From: RPRB01 sp035543115
Lineage (GTDB): Bacteria > Myxococcota > Myxococcia > Myxococcales > Myxococcaceae
Length of the DNA stretch: 64,000 nt
Assembly: GCA_035543115.1 (NCBI GenBank)
Contig: DATKKF010000050.1
Location: 4,892 to 68,891, forward strand
Direction: 5' to 3'
In this document: positions 40,542 to 49,318 of the stretch, piece by piece
Layout: each line of letters starts with the position of its first letter
How positions within the stretch are numbered: the first letter of the stretch is position 1
Made by a program: the position numbers and the translations under genes
The notes under the pieces: model-generated
What the model was told of the DNA's origin: nothing
Databases searched by the model: none
Seen by the model: the letters and a program-made list of their open reading frames with translations, nothing else

Positions 40542-43500
40542 CTCGGTCCCCCGCCCGAGCTCTTGCGCGGACGGACCGGCGCCGGCGCCAGCTCCACGTC
40601 GGGCTCGAGCCAGAACACGCCGCCCTCCCGGAGCCGCTTCACCGCCTCCTCGGCGATGCGGGTCACCAGACGGTAGCTCTCGCTCCGGGCGAGTCCCTGC
40701 GCCCGCCGCCGCAGCTCACCGATGCCGAGCGCGGGCCCGATGCGCACCGAGATCTCCTTCTGCTTCGGGAGCACGCTCCCCTTCGGCAGCGCCTCGTACG
40801 CTCCCAGGATGTGGATGGGGAGGATGTCCACCCCGTAGGTCAGCGCGAGGTAGCCCAGCGTGGGGTAGAAGGCCCGCATCTGCCCGTCCGGCGAGCGCGT
40901 CCCCTCGGGGAAGAGGAGCAGATGGTAGCCGTTCTGGAGCGCCTCGCCCGCCAGCCGCAGCGACTCTCGCAGGCTCCCGTGGCGGTCCATGGGGATGAGG
41001 TTGGTGAAGTTCTCGAACCAGGCCCGCTTGAGCGGGGTGTCGAAGAAGTAGTCGCGTGCCGCCAGCGAGGCCATCCGCCCGCCCTGCTCGCCGAGCGCGT
41101 ACTTCACCAGCCCCATGTCCAGGTGCGAGCTGTGGTTGGCGATGACCAGGAAGTTCCCGCTCTGTGGCACGTAGGCCTGGCCTGTCACCTTCACCTCGAA
41201 CACCCCGCCGAACATCGCCTTCTGCCAGAGGCCCAGCATGGTGCGGCCGAGTGCGGCGACCGGGGCGGGAACGGGGATCTCGCGGCTGCCCGGCTCGGGC
41301 TCGGACTGCGCAGGCTGCAGGCCTTCGGCCGGCTCGGCCAGTCGCCGCGCGGCGCTTCCCAGCAGGCGCGCCAGGTCCCTCACCGTCTCCACGCCGGAGA
41401 GGTCCCCCGCCTCGGGCAGCGCGATGCCCGCGGCCTCGAGCGCCACCGACAGCTCGGTCAGCATCAGCGAGTCGAATCCGAGATCTGCCGCCAGCCGTGA
41501 CTCGGGCCGGACCTCGCTGGGCGGCTTGCCGATGACCTCGGCCACGAGCCGCTGAAGCCAGTCGGTCGAGCTGCCGTGCGCCGCGGGCCGCGCCTTCTCT
41601 CCGGAGGCGGCCAGCTTCTCCAGCTTCCGCAGCTCGTCCACCACCAGCTTGCGCTTCACCTTCCGGGTGCTGGTCTTCGGCAGGTCTCCGTCCCAGAAGC
41701 GGAGCACCTTGATCCGCCGGTGGAAGGGCAGCTCGGAGGAGACGCGGCGGAAGTGCTCCTCCAGCTCCGCCCGTACGTCCTCGCGGCGGCGCTCCCCGTA
41801 CTCCGGCACGCAGAGGCAGGCCACCGTCTCGCCGCCCGAGTCGTCGGGAAGGCCGACCACCGAGAGCTCCTTGATGGACGGGTGGTCCCCGTAGAGCTCC
41901 TCCAGCTCGTCCGGGTACACGTTCTTCCCGTTGGCGTCGATGATCACGTCCTTCCTGCGCCCCACCAGGTACAGCTGCCCGTCGGTCTCCAGCCGTCCCA
42001 GGTCGCCGGTGTGGAGCCAGCCGTCGACCAGCGTGGCGTCGGTGGCCTCGCGATCGGCGAAGTAGCCGGCCATCACGTTGGGGCCGCGCGCGCAGACCTC
42101 GCCGATGCCCTCGTTGTCCGGCTGGTCGATGCGCAGCTCGATGCCGGGCAGCGCCTTGCCCACGCTCCCCGGAACCCGCTTGTTCCCCGGGGTCTGCACG
42201 CTGAGCACCGGCGCCGCCTCGGTCAGGCCGTAGCCCTCGGCGAGGTCGAAGCCGAGGTCGTGGAAGGCCTTGTGCACCTCGTCCGGCAAGGCCGAGCCAC
42301 CGGAGACCAGGAACTTGATGCGGCCGCCGAATTTTCTGTGCACCGGCCAGAACAGCAGCTTGCCGAGGTTCACGTTCTTGCGGTTCCGCAGCGAGCCGTG
42401 GGCGGACATCAGGGCCCGCATCGCTTGCTCGACGATCGCCGGCTTCGCCGCCAGCTCCTGGGTCACCTTCCGGTGGAACAGAGTCCAGAGAGCAGGCACG
42501 CCGATCATCGCCGTGACGTGCCCCGACTCGAGTACCTCGCCCAACCGATCGGTGGTGAGCTCGTCGAGGTAGGTCACCTCCGCGCCGCGGCTGAACGGGG
42601 TGAGCAGTCCCGCCGAGAACTCGAAGGTGTGGTGAAGGGGGAGCACCGAGAGCAGCCCGTCGCCCACGCCGAAGTCGAACGAGGCCGCGAGCTTCGGCAC
42701 CAGCGAGGCGAAGTTCCGGTGGGTGAGCATCACGCCCTTGGGCGTGCCGGTGGTCCCGGAGGTGAAGATGAGCGAGGCCACGTCGTCCGGAGCGGCGCTC
42801 TTGCGCACCGGGCCAATGCGCCCGGGCTGCCCCGGGTCGCCCTCCATCGCCTGGGCCAGGGTGGCGAGGCCGGCCTCCAGCGACTGCCCGGACAGCGTGT
42901 GCCGGAGGCCGGCCAAGTCCTGCGCCGCGTCCTCGGAGAGCAGCACCATCCGGGCCGCGCTCCGGCGGACGATGGCCACGACCTCCGATTCCATCGACGC
43001 CGGGTCCACCGGGACGACGGTGGCACCGGCCCGGAGGATGCCGAAGTAGGCGATGGGCCACTCGGGGCGGTTCTCGGCGATGAGCAGCACCCGGTCGCCG
43101 TGCTTCACTCCGCTCCGGAGGAGAAAGCTCCCCACCCGCGCCGCCCAGCGGTGCACCTCGCCGTAGGTGAAGCGCTCCTCGCGCTCGTCCTCCACCCGGC
43201 GGAAGGCCACCCGGTGCCGGTAGGCGTGGACCGCGGCGTCGAAGAGCTGGAGCAGGTCGCGGTGGGCGTGAATGGCCTTGCGCCGCTCGCGCTCCTCCTC
43301 GAGGCCGGGGAAGACCCACTTCTCGAGACCCGGGAGGTGCACCTCGAGGAAGTACCGCCGCCAGTCGATGCCGTGCGGGTCCCAGGGGATCTTCGCCGCG
43401 TCCTCCGGGTCCATGGCTGCGTAGAGCGCCCGGGTGTTGTCGCAACGGAAGACGTACCGGTTCTCCCAGAGGAAGGGCAGGAAGAGCTCGATGAGCGAGG

Positions 43501-44938
43501 AGAGCGACGAGGCCTGCTCCTCCACCCGCTCCAGCTGCTCCTTCGCCCGCTGGAGCATCGCCGAGACGCGTGGCGCGCCCCACCTGGGCCCGTGGTCGTC
43601 GATGCCCTGGCGGAGCAGCCGGGCGCCGGTGGCGAAGAGGGGAGCGGAGCGCGCGAGGAAGGTACGCTTGGAGACCGGCTGCGGCTCGAGGCGGGCCTTC
43701 ACGTCATTGAGCAGCGCGCTCCCGGTCTCGCGGTCGCGGAAGTGCTTGCGGCGGTAGAGGCCCACCAGCTCCACCGAGCGCGGGGCGTAGAAGGGGTTCG
43801 AGTCGCCGGAGGCCTGCTGGTAGACCCGCCGCTCGGGGTGGCCGATGGCCCGGGCGGTGATGGCGATCAGCGAGCCGGCCACCAGGTCGACGGGGATGAT
43901 GTCCAGGATCGCGCGCTCGGCGGCGGGGATGAGCGGGTGGCCCTTCAGGCCGGCGAAGGCGAGCGGCGCCGAGGTGGTGAAGCCCTCGTTCCAGCCCGGG
44001 AAGGGGTAGCGGAGCGCGCTCTCCACGATGCTCGGGCGAACGATGGCGTAGCGGAGATCCTGGGTGCCGGCGATGACTTGCTCGCCGAGCGACTTGGTGT
44101 AGGTGTAGGTGTTGGGCCAGCCCCAGCTCCGGGCGCGCTCCATGCCCGCGTCGGTGAGCTTCTGGGTCAGCCACAGCTTGCGCTCCCGGCCGACCGCCAG
44201 CCGGAGCGTCCTGTCGTCGCGGCCGTCGCGGCCCTCCTCCTCGAGCCGCTCCAGCGCCCGGGCGCGGAACTCCGAGGTGAGCGCGTGGTCCTCGGCCTGC
44301 TCCCGAAGCCGCTTCACCAGACGGGCCGCGTCGTCCAGCTCGTCCTGGAGCGAGAAGTCTCGCCCGTCCAGCTCGCCCTTCCGCGGGAAGTAGCCGGCGA
44401 TCTCCTCGTCCTCGAAGACCAGCCCGCTCCGGTTGCCGACCACGAAGGCGGTGGAGACGTGGACCAGGGGAACCCCCAGCCGCTGGCACAGCTCGACCGC
44501 GTTGCGGACCCCATAGGTGTTGATCTTCAGCCCCACCTCGAGCGGCGGGTTGAACGAGACCAGTCCCGCGCAGTTGACGACCACGTCCACCTGCCCGGCG
44601 AGCCCCTGCACCTGCTCCGCGGACAGCCCGAGGAGCGGGTCGGTGATGTCGCCGTCGAGCACGCTGCAGCGGTCGCGGATGAAGGCCTCGGCCTTCTGGT
44701 CCCCGTGGTGGTCGCGGACTGGCTGGAACGGCTCGCTCCGGACGACCTTCTCCACGAACCGGGCCTCGGCGCTGCTGGCCGAGCCGCGCCGCACCAGGGC
44801 CCAGACGCGCCCCAGCCGCTCTCCGTACCGGTGGAGGAGCATGGAGAGGGTGACCTTCCCCAGAAATCCGGTGCTCCCCGTCAGGAGGATGCGCTTGCCG
44901 GCGAGGGCGTCGGACACCGAGAGCACGGGAGATTCCAT
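40538..44938 (-). CDS. elbD: ElbD-like multidomain enzyme: reductase, adenylation, ACP and acyltransferase
   Basis: A 1466-residue protein with, in order: a fatty-acyl-reductase-like extended SDR (about residues 10-480, TGSTGFLGK at 20-28, YTYTKSLGEQ later); an AMP-binding ligase domain (about 580-1100, FTSGTTGTPKG near 731, GWLHTGDL); an acyl-carrier domain (about 1120-1195, LGFDSLMLTEL carrying the phosphopantetheine Ser); and a PlsC acyltransferase (about 1235-1440, NHSSHLDM and FPEGTRSPDG). The order and enzymes resemble ElbD of Myxococcus xanthus ether-lipid synthesis as I recall it. Start ATG at 44938 was chosen as the first Met before the SDR; 151 nt separate it from the upstream gene. 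It probably activates, reduces and esterifies a long-chain acyl group. Confidence 0.85.
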   Translation of the reverse strand: MESPVLSVSDALAGKRILLTGSTGFLGKVTLSMLLHRYGERLGRVWALVRRGSASSAEARFVEKVVRSEPFQPVRDHHGDQKAEAFIRDRCSVLDGDITDPLLGLSAEQVQGLAGQVDVVVNCAGLVSFNPPLEVGLKINTYGVRNAVELCQRLGVPLVHVSTAFVVGNRSGLVFEDEEIAGYFPRKGELDGRDFSLQDELDDAARLVKRLREQAEDHALTSEFRARALERLEEEGRDGRDDRTLRLAVGRERKLWLTQKLTDAGMERARSWGWPNTYTYTKSLGEQVIAGTQDLRYAIVRPSIVESALRYPFPGWNEGFTTSAPLAFAGLKGHPLIPAAERAILDIIPVDLVAGSLIAITARAIGHPERRVYQQASGDSNPFYAPRSVELVGLYRRKHFRDRETGSALLNDVKARLEPQPVSKRTFLARSAPLFATGARLLRQGIDDHGPRWGAPRVSAMLQRAKEQLERVEEQASSLSSLIELFLPFLWENRYVFRCDNTRALYAAMDPEDAAKIPWDPHGIDWRRYFLEVHLPGLEKWVFPGLEEERERRKAIHAHRDLLQLFDAAVHAYRHRVAFRRVEDEREERFTYGEVHRWAARVGSFLLRSGVKHGDRVLLIAENRPEWPIAYFGILRAGATVVPVDPASMESEVVAIVRRSAARMVLLSEDAAQDLAGLRHTLSGQSLEAGLATLAQAMEGDPGQPGRIGPVRKSAAPDDVASLIFTSGTTGTPKGVMLTHRNFASLVPKLAASFDFGVGDGLLSVLPLHHTFEFSAGLLTPFSRGAEVTYLDELTTDRLGEVLESGHVTAMIGVPALWTLFHRKVTQELAAKPAIVEQAMRALMSAHGSLRNRKNVNLGKLLFWPVHRKFGGRIKFLVSGGSALPDEVHKAFHDLGFDLAEGYGLTEAAPVLSVQTPGNKRVPGSVGKALPGIELRIDQPDNEGIGEVCARGPNVMAGYFADREATDATLVDGWLHTGDLGRLETDGQLYLVGRRKDVIIDANGKNVYPDELEELYGDHPSIKELSVVGLPDDSGGETVACLCVPEYGERRREDVRAELEEHFRRVSSELPFHRRIKVLRFWDGDLPKTSTRKVKRKLVVDELRKLEKLAASGEKARPAAHGSSTDWLQRLVAEVIGKPPSEVRPESRLAADLGFDSLMLTELSVALEAAGIALPEAGDLSGVETVRDLARLLGSAARRLAEPAEGLQPAQSEPEPGSREIPVPAPVAALGRTMLGLWQKAMFGGVFEVKVTGQAYVPQSGNFLVIANHSSHLDMGLVKYALGEQGGRMASLAARDYFFDTPLKRAWFENFTNLIPMDRHGSLRESLRLAGEALQNGYHLLLFPEGTRSPDGQMRAFYPTLGYLALTYGVDILPIHILGAYEALPKGSVLPKQKEISVRIGPALGIGELRRRAQGLARSESYRLVTRIAEEAVKRLREGGVFWLEPDVELAPAPVRPRKSSGGGPR

Positions 44939-45089
44939 GGGGTTCTGGTAGACCGTCACTATCACCAGCGGCGCCCCCGGGGTGAGGCCCGGAGCGCCGC
45001 GGCGCGTCGGCGCCGCCGAGGGGGCGTTCAGCCGCCCACATCCGGTCGAGCTGAACACCCGGACGTCCTGGCCGAGTGGGGCGGGCACC

Positions 45090-47618
45090 TCAGCCGGTCG
45101 CGGCTTCCCCGGCCCCGGTGACCGCCTCCGGGGCGCGGCGCTGGCGCATCCAGACCAGCGCGGCGGGGAGCACCAGCACCGCTGCGAGGATGCACGCCGC
45201 CTCCCCGATGACCGCGGTGAGGCCCAGGCTCCGCACCCCGTAGTTGAGCGAGCGGGCCAGCGCCAGGTACCCGAGCAGGGTGGTGAAGCTGCAGAGGACG
45301 ACCGCTCCGCCGGTGCGCCGCAGCACCTCGAGCGGGTCGCGCAGCTCGAGGTCTCGCTGGACGATGTTCACCGCGTAGTCCACGCCAATCCCGAAGGTGA
45401 CCGGCAGGGCGATGAAGTTGAGGAAGTTCAGCTTGAACCTCAGGAGGGCGAGCATTCCCACTGTCCAGAAGACGCCCACCAGCAGCGAGAGGATGACCCG
45501 GGTCATCGCCCGGCGATCCCGGAAGCTCAAGGCGACGATGAAGATGGTGGCGAGGATGGACAGCGCCACCGCACGGGGCACGTCCTTGAGGATCGCGCTC
45601 CACATGTCGGCGTAGATGACCGCGCGCCCCGAGCCGCGGATCTCGCTCCCGTCCGGGAGCACGGTGCTCCGGTACCCATCCGCCCAGCGGAGGAGGTAGT
45701 GCGCGTCGGACGTGTCGTCCCGGTCGCTCGGGCTGATGTAGACGATGCGGCCGCGGGTGCCGTCCTTCTCGGTGAACGGACGGGCGATGGCGTCGGGCAG
45801 CTCGGCGATTCCGAAGGGCTTCAGATCTTCGGGCGGGAGGTACGGCTCCACCTTCGCCCAGTCCGCCACCAGGCCGCGCTGGTGCGCCTTGAGGATGCGC
45901 CGCCGCAGCTGCATCAGGACCGGAATCTTCGCCTCCTGGTCCCTGGGGACGAAGTCGTCGAGCGTGTGCACCGCCTTGAAGGGCTTCGCCTCCGCGGGCG
46001 CGACGTCCCGGCGGGCCTCGAGCGCAGCCTTCAGTGGCGCGACCTGGTCGAGGCGGTCAGCCATCACCGCCATGCCGTCCACGCTGACGAAGCCCGTCAG
46101 ACCCATCGCCGCGTGGAAGAGACGGTGCACCTCGGCGACCGCGGAGCGATCGCTCTGGATCTTGTTGGTGTCGTACTCCATCGGATCCGAGCGGACGTAG
46201 AAGACGGTGAGCACGGCACCGGCGAGAGCCAGCACCGCCCCGACCACCGTGATCGCCCGCGGCGCGCCGGCCACGATGCGCGCGAAGGGCAAGCCGAACG
46301 GAAGCCCCTCGCCCTTGAGCCCCAGCGCCCGGCGCCACCAGGACTCGCGCTCCAGCGGGACCATCCGCTCCATCAGCAGGAGAATCGACGGGAGCGAGAG
46401 GAAGGCCGCCGCCCAGCAGACCAGCATCCCGAATCCACCGATCCAGCCGAACTCCCGGAAGCCCTTGAACTCGGTGACCACCAGCGCGCCGTATGCGGCG
46501 GAGGCGGTCGCGGCGGCGGTGAGCGTGGGCCGCCAGGTGCAGCGCATTGCCTCCACGATGGCCGCCTCGGTCGGTGTCCCCCTCCGGCGTTCCTCGAGGT
46601 AGCGGGCCATCAGGAGGATGGAGAAGTTGATCCCGTTGCCGGCGATGATGGTGAAGAGGAACCCGGTGGCGAGGTTGAGCCGGCCAACCAGCAGCTCGGT
46701 CAGGGCGAAGGTCCAGGCCACGCCGATCCCGATCGCCAGGGCCATCGAGATGACGGTCCGGATGCGGAGGTAATAGAGGAAGACGATGCCGAGGATGAGC
46801 ACCGTCCCGGCGAGGCCCACCTCGGTGAGGTCCCGGTTGATGAGCCGGAACTCCGCCAGCCCGATGAGAAGGTCGCCGCTCAGGTCCCAGTGCGCCGCGG
46901 GATCGAACGAGGCGGGGTTCACCGTCCGGACCACCTCGGAGACCCGCGCCACCGCCTCCTCGGCCTTCTGGAAGTCGGCGCCCACGACGCCGCTGCGGAT
47001 GACCACCACCGCCGTCTTGCCGTCACCGCTCTGGTAGCGACCGTCGGCCGGAAACCGCCGCTCGTCCTCGGCCTTCACCCCCAGGCGGGACTTCACGGTG
47101 TCCGGAGCGATGGGTGGCGGCGGCGCCTCGTCCAGGCCGAGCTGGAGCCCGGTCTGCTTCTCGACCTCGTAGGCGTAGCGGGCCTCGACATCGTCGCGGA
47201 GGCTCTTCAGCACCTCCAGATCCGTGTAGAGCCCGGTGCGCGGCCGGAGGAAGGCGAGCGCGTCCTGCACGCCGTTCTCCACGCTCCCCACCCACGGCGG
47301 CCCGAGCGCCCTCAGCGCCGGGACCAGCGCGTCGGAGGCCCGCCGGAGCCCGGCCGGGTCTTGCCCCTCCAGGACCACGAAGATGGTGGACTGGCTCGCG
47401 GTGCGTTCCGAGACCCGGTGGAGCTCGACCACGCTGGGCCGCGTCTCGGGCAGCAGGCTCTCGAACGCCGTCTCGACCCGGAGCCGGGTGGCGAGGGCGA
47501 TGGCGAGCGCGGTCACCACCCCCACGACCGACAGCACCCGCACCGGGTGGCGGAGCTGCCAGTGAATCAACCGGTCCAGGCCGCGCCGGAGCGCGGAGGA
47601 AGGAGCGACGGGGTCCAT
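45090..47618 (-). CDS. RND/MMPL-family lipid exporter
   Basis: An 842-residue inner-membrane transporter of the hydrophobe/amphiphile RND group. It opens with LRHPVRVLSVVGVVTALAIALATRLRVET, then a periplasmic loop, a five-span bundle (for example IIAGNGINFSILLMARYLEERR) and a mirror second half with FGIGVDYAVNIVQRDLE. The ATG at 47618 is two bases after the stop of the glycosyltransferase gene. Position immediately upstream of the ElbD-like gene and downstream of a glycosyltransferase makes it the likely exporter of that lipid. Confidence 0.87.
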   Translation of the reverse strand: MDPVAPSSALRRGLDRLIHWQLRHPVRVLSVVGVVTALAIALATRLRVETAFESLLPETRPSVVELHRVSERTASQSTIFVVLEGQDPAGLRRASDALVPALRALGPPWVGSVENGVQDALAFLRPRTGLYTDLEVLKSLRDDVEARYAYEVEKQTGLQLGLDEAPPPPIAPDTVKSRLGVKAEDERRFPADGRYQSGDGKTAVVVIRSGVVGADFQKAEEAVARVSEVVRTVNPASFDPAAHWDLSGDLLIGLAEFRLINRDLTEVGLAGTVLILGIVFLYYLRIRTVISMALAIGIGVAWTFALTELLVGRLNLATGFLFTIIAGNGINFSILLMARYLEERRRGTPTEAAIVEAMRCTWRPTLTAAATASAAYGALVVTEFKGFREFGWIGGFGMLVCWAAAFLSLPSILLLMERMVPLERESWWRRALGLKGEGLPFGLPFARIVAGAPRAITVVGAVLALAGAVLTVFYVRSDPMEYDTNKIQSDRSAVAEVHRLFHAAMGLTGFVSVDGMAVMADRLDQVAPLKAALEARRDVAPAEAKPFKAVHTLDDFVPRDQEAKIPVLMQLRRRILKAHQRGLVADWAKVEPYLPPEDLKPFGIAELPDAIARPFTEKDGTRGRIVYISPSDRDDTSDAHYLLRWADGYRSTVLPDGSEIRGSGRAVIYADMWSAILKDVPRAVALSILATIFIVALSFRDRRAMTRVILSLLVGVFWTVGMLALLRFKLNFLNFIALPVTFGIGVDYAVNIVQRDLELRDPLEVLRRTGGAVVLCSFTTLLGYLALARSLNYGVRSLGLTAVIGEAACILAAVLVLPAALVWMRQRRAPEAVTGAGEAATG

Positions 47619-47620
47619 GC

Positions 47621-49135
47621 TCACCGTCGTCCGCCCGGCGAGCACGCCCACAGGTGGTAGGCCTGCATCACCACCCCCCCGCGCTCGACGGACAGGGTCC
47701 GGAGCGGTCTGCACTCACGGCCAGGGAGCAGGGTCGCGGGCGCCTCGTGGTAGTGGTCGTCCTGGACGTACAGCACCGGGGCGCTTGCCGGCGGCTCACC
47801 GCGGCCGATGAAGTCGAACTCGGTTCTCCGCTGCCCCGGGCAGTAGACGGCCGGGCGGTCGTCGAGCGCGGCGAGGATGTGCGCGCAGAGCGCGTACTGG
47901 CAGCTGGCGACCACGGTTGCCGGGCCGAGCGCCGCGGCATCCTCGCCGACCGCGGCCCGGAGCTCGGCCCAGCCGACCATCTCGTTGAAGAAGTCACGGT
48001 TGGGCTCGTAGGCCCCCGCGGGCAGGAACCGGCGCAGGGCGGGGGCTCGGGAGTACGCATAGAACACGGCGGTGCCGACGAGGGTGATGGTCAGACAGGC
48101 CGCGATGTACCACCGGAGCGCCAGCGACAGGCGGCCGGCCCGCTCGTCCAGAAGGCCGCCCGCCGCCACCGCGAGGGGGATGTAGCCCACCATCGTCCAG
48201 TGGGACTCCGCGTCGCGGACCCGCATCATCATCAGGAAGAAGAAGAGCAGGACCGGCCAGCTCGCGAGGGCGAGGAAGCGGAAGCGGTCGTCCGCGGCCG
48301 ACCGCCGGATGCAGAGGGCCAGGACCACCATCAGCCCGGGGAACATGAGCGGGTGGAAGGGGGCGAGCTGGCCCACCAGCGCGTGCCAGCCGTTCAGGGC
48401 GAGGGTGGCGGCGTCGTCGGGGGCCCGGCGCTCGACGAAGTGGAGCACCACGGAGGGCCACCCCCGCTGCTGGTTCCACACGAGGACCGGGGCCGCCACC
48501 GCCAGCGCCACCAGGCTCCCGAGGTAGAGCGACGGTCGCCGGAGCCAGCGCCGTCCCTGCGGCGAGAGCAGCAGGTAGAGGAGGCCTACCCCGAGCAGCA
48601 GCATGCCCGAGTACTTGGCGAGGAAGGCGAGCCCGGCCACCGCCCCGGCGGCGAGCGGTCGCCACGCCTCGTCGTGCTCGCGCATCCGCTCGAGCATCAG
48701 GAGTCCGAGCACCCAGAGCGGTGCGAGCGGGGCTTCGGGGTTCAGCGCGTAGCTCGAGGCGAAGAAGACCGGAATGACCGTGACCACCGCCACGGCGAGG
48801 AACCCGGCACGCGGGGAGAAGAGGCGGCGGCCCAGGGTGTACACCAGCGCGCCGAAGAGCGCCGCGCAGACCAGCGGGCCGGAGCGGATGGCAAAGGACC
48901 CGTGCGACACCCGGGTGGTGAGCCAGGTCATCCAGGCCACCAGTGGCGGGTGGTCGTAATAGCTGAGCGAGGGGAAGCGGGACCAGACGTAGTAGTAGGC
49001 CTCGCCGTTGGCGATGTCGGTGGTCGAGACGAACAGCAGGCGCACCAGCGTCACCCCGGCGATCAGCACCGCCGTCCGCCTGCTCCACGGCCGCACGCCC
49101 TCCGGCACGCGGACGCCCAGCCCCGCCTCGGTCAT
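47621..49135 (-). CDS. GT39-like membrane glycosyltransferase (ArnT/PMT-type)
   Basis: A polytopic protein of about 504 residues with roughly ten hydrophobic segments and the GT-C hallmark near the N-terminus (FVSTTDIANGEAYYYVWSRFP, then YYDHPPLVAWM). Enzymes of this group transfer a sugar from a lipid carrier to a lipid or glycan outside the membrane. The start is ATG at 49135; GTG at 49150 is also in frame. It lies directly between the small acidic ORF and the RND exporter, which fits glycosylation of the exported lipid. Confidence 0.82.
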   Translation of the reverse strand: MTEAGLGVRVPEGVRPWSRRTAVLIAGVTLVRLLFVSTTDIANGEAYYYVWSRFPSLSYYDHPPLVAWMTWLTTRVSHGSFAIRSGPLVCAALFGALVYTLGRRLFSPRAGFLAVAVVTVIPVFFASSYALNPEAPLAPLWVLGLLMLERMREHDEAWRPLAAGAVAGLAFLAKYSGMLLLGVGLLYLLLSPQGRRWLRRPSLYLGSLVALAVAAPVLVWNQQRGWPSVVLHFVERRAPDDAATLALNGWHALVGQLAPFHPLMFPGLMVVLALCIRRSAADDRFRFLALASWPVLLFFFLMMMRVRDAESHWTMVGYIPLAVAAGGLLDERAGRLSLALRWYIAACLTITLVGTAVFYAYSRAPALRRFLPAGAYEPNRDFFNEMVGWAELRAAVGEDAAALGPATVVASCQYALCAHILAALDDRPAVYCPGQRRTEFDFIGRGEPPASAPVLYVQDDHYHEAPATLLPGRECRPLRTLSVERGGVVMQAYHLWACSPGGRR

Positions 49136-49143
49136 GCCGGCGC

Positions 49144-49290
49144 CTACCACCCGACCACGAAGTCCGCGTCGTCGGCGTCGGCCGGCGTCTGCGAGTTGTC
49201 GCCGTCGGTCATCATGCCGATGGCCACGAAGTCGGGCATGTCCTCGAGCTTTCCGCCGTGGTCATGGTCGTGGGGTGCACTTGACGGCAC
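49144..49290 (-). CDS. small acidic ORF ahead of the GT39 gene
   Basis: An ORF of up to 48 residues, GTG to TAG, with an HDHDHGG head and a very acidic C-terminal part ending in DADDADFVVGW. Third codon positions are G/C-biased and the composition differs from antisense noise. Its stop lies 8 nt before the GT39 ATG. The start is uncertain; an inner ATG would give about 31 residues. A short translated peptide, a leader or a chance ORF are all possible. Confidence 0.4.
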   Translation of the reverse strand: MPSSAPHDHDHGGKLEDMPDFVAIGMMTDGDNSQTPADADDADFVVGW

Positions 49291-49318
49291 TCGGTGTGCG
49301 CGTGTCAAAACCGCCGGG

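Noticed and set aside
41576..45121. 1181-residue plus-strand ORF opposite the ElbD-like gene
   Set aside because: Its translation is low-complexity and Arg/His/Leu/Val-rich, as expected for an antisense frame of GC-rich coding DNA. The minus-strand gene has full recognisable domains.
49281..49310. Sigma-54-like GGCAC and TGC upstream of the fused GMC gene
   Set aside because: The spacing is right but the middle positions mismatch and the leader would be only about 8 nt. A TTGACA on the other strand complicates it.
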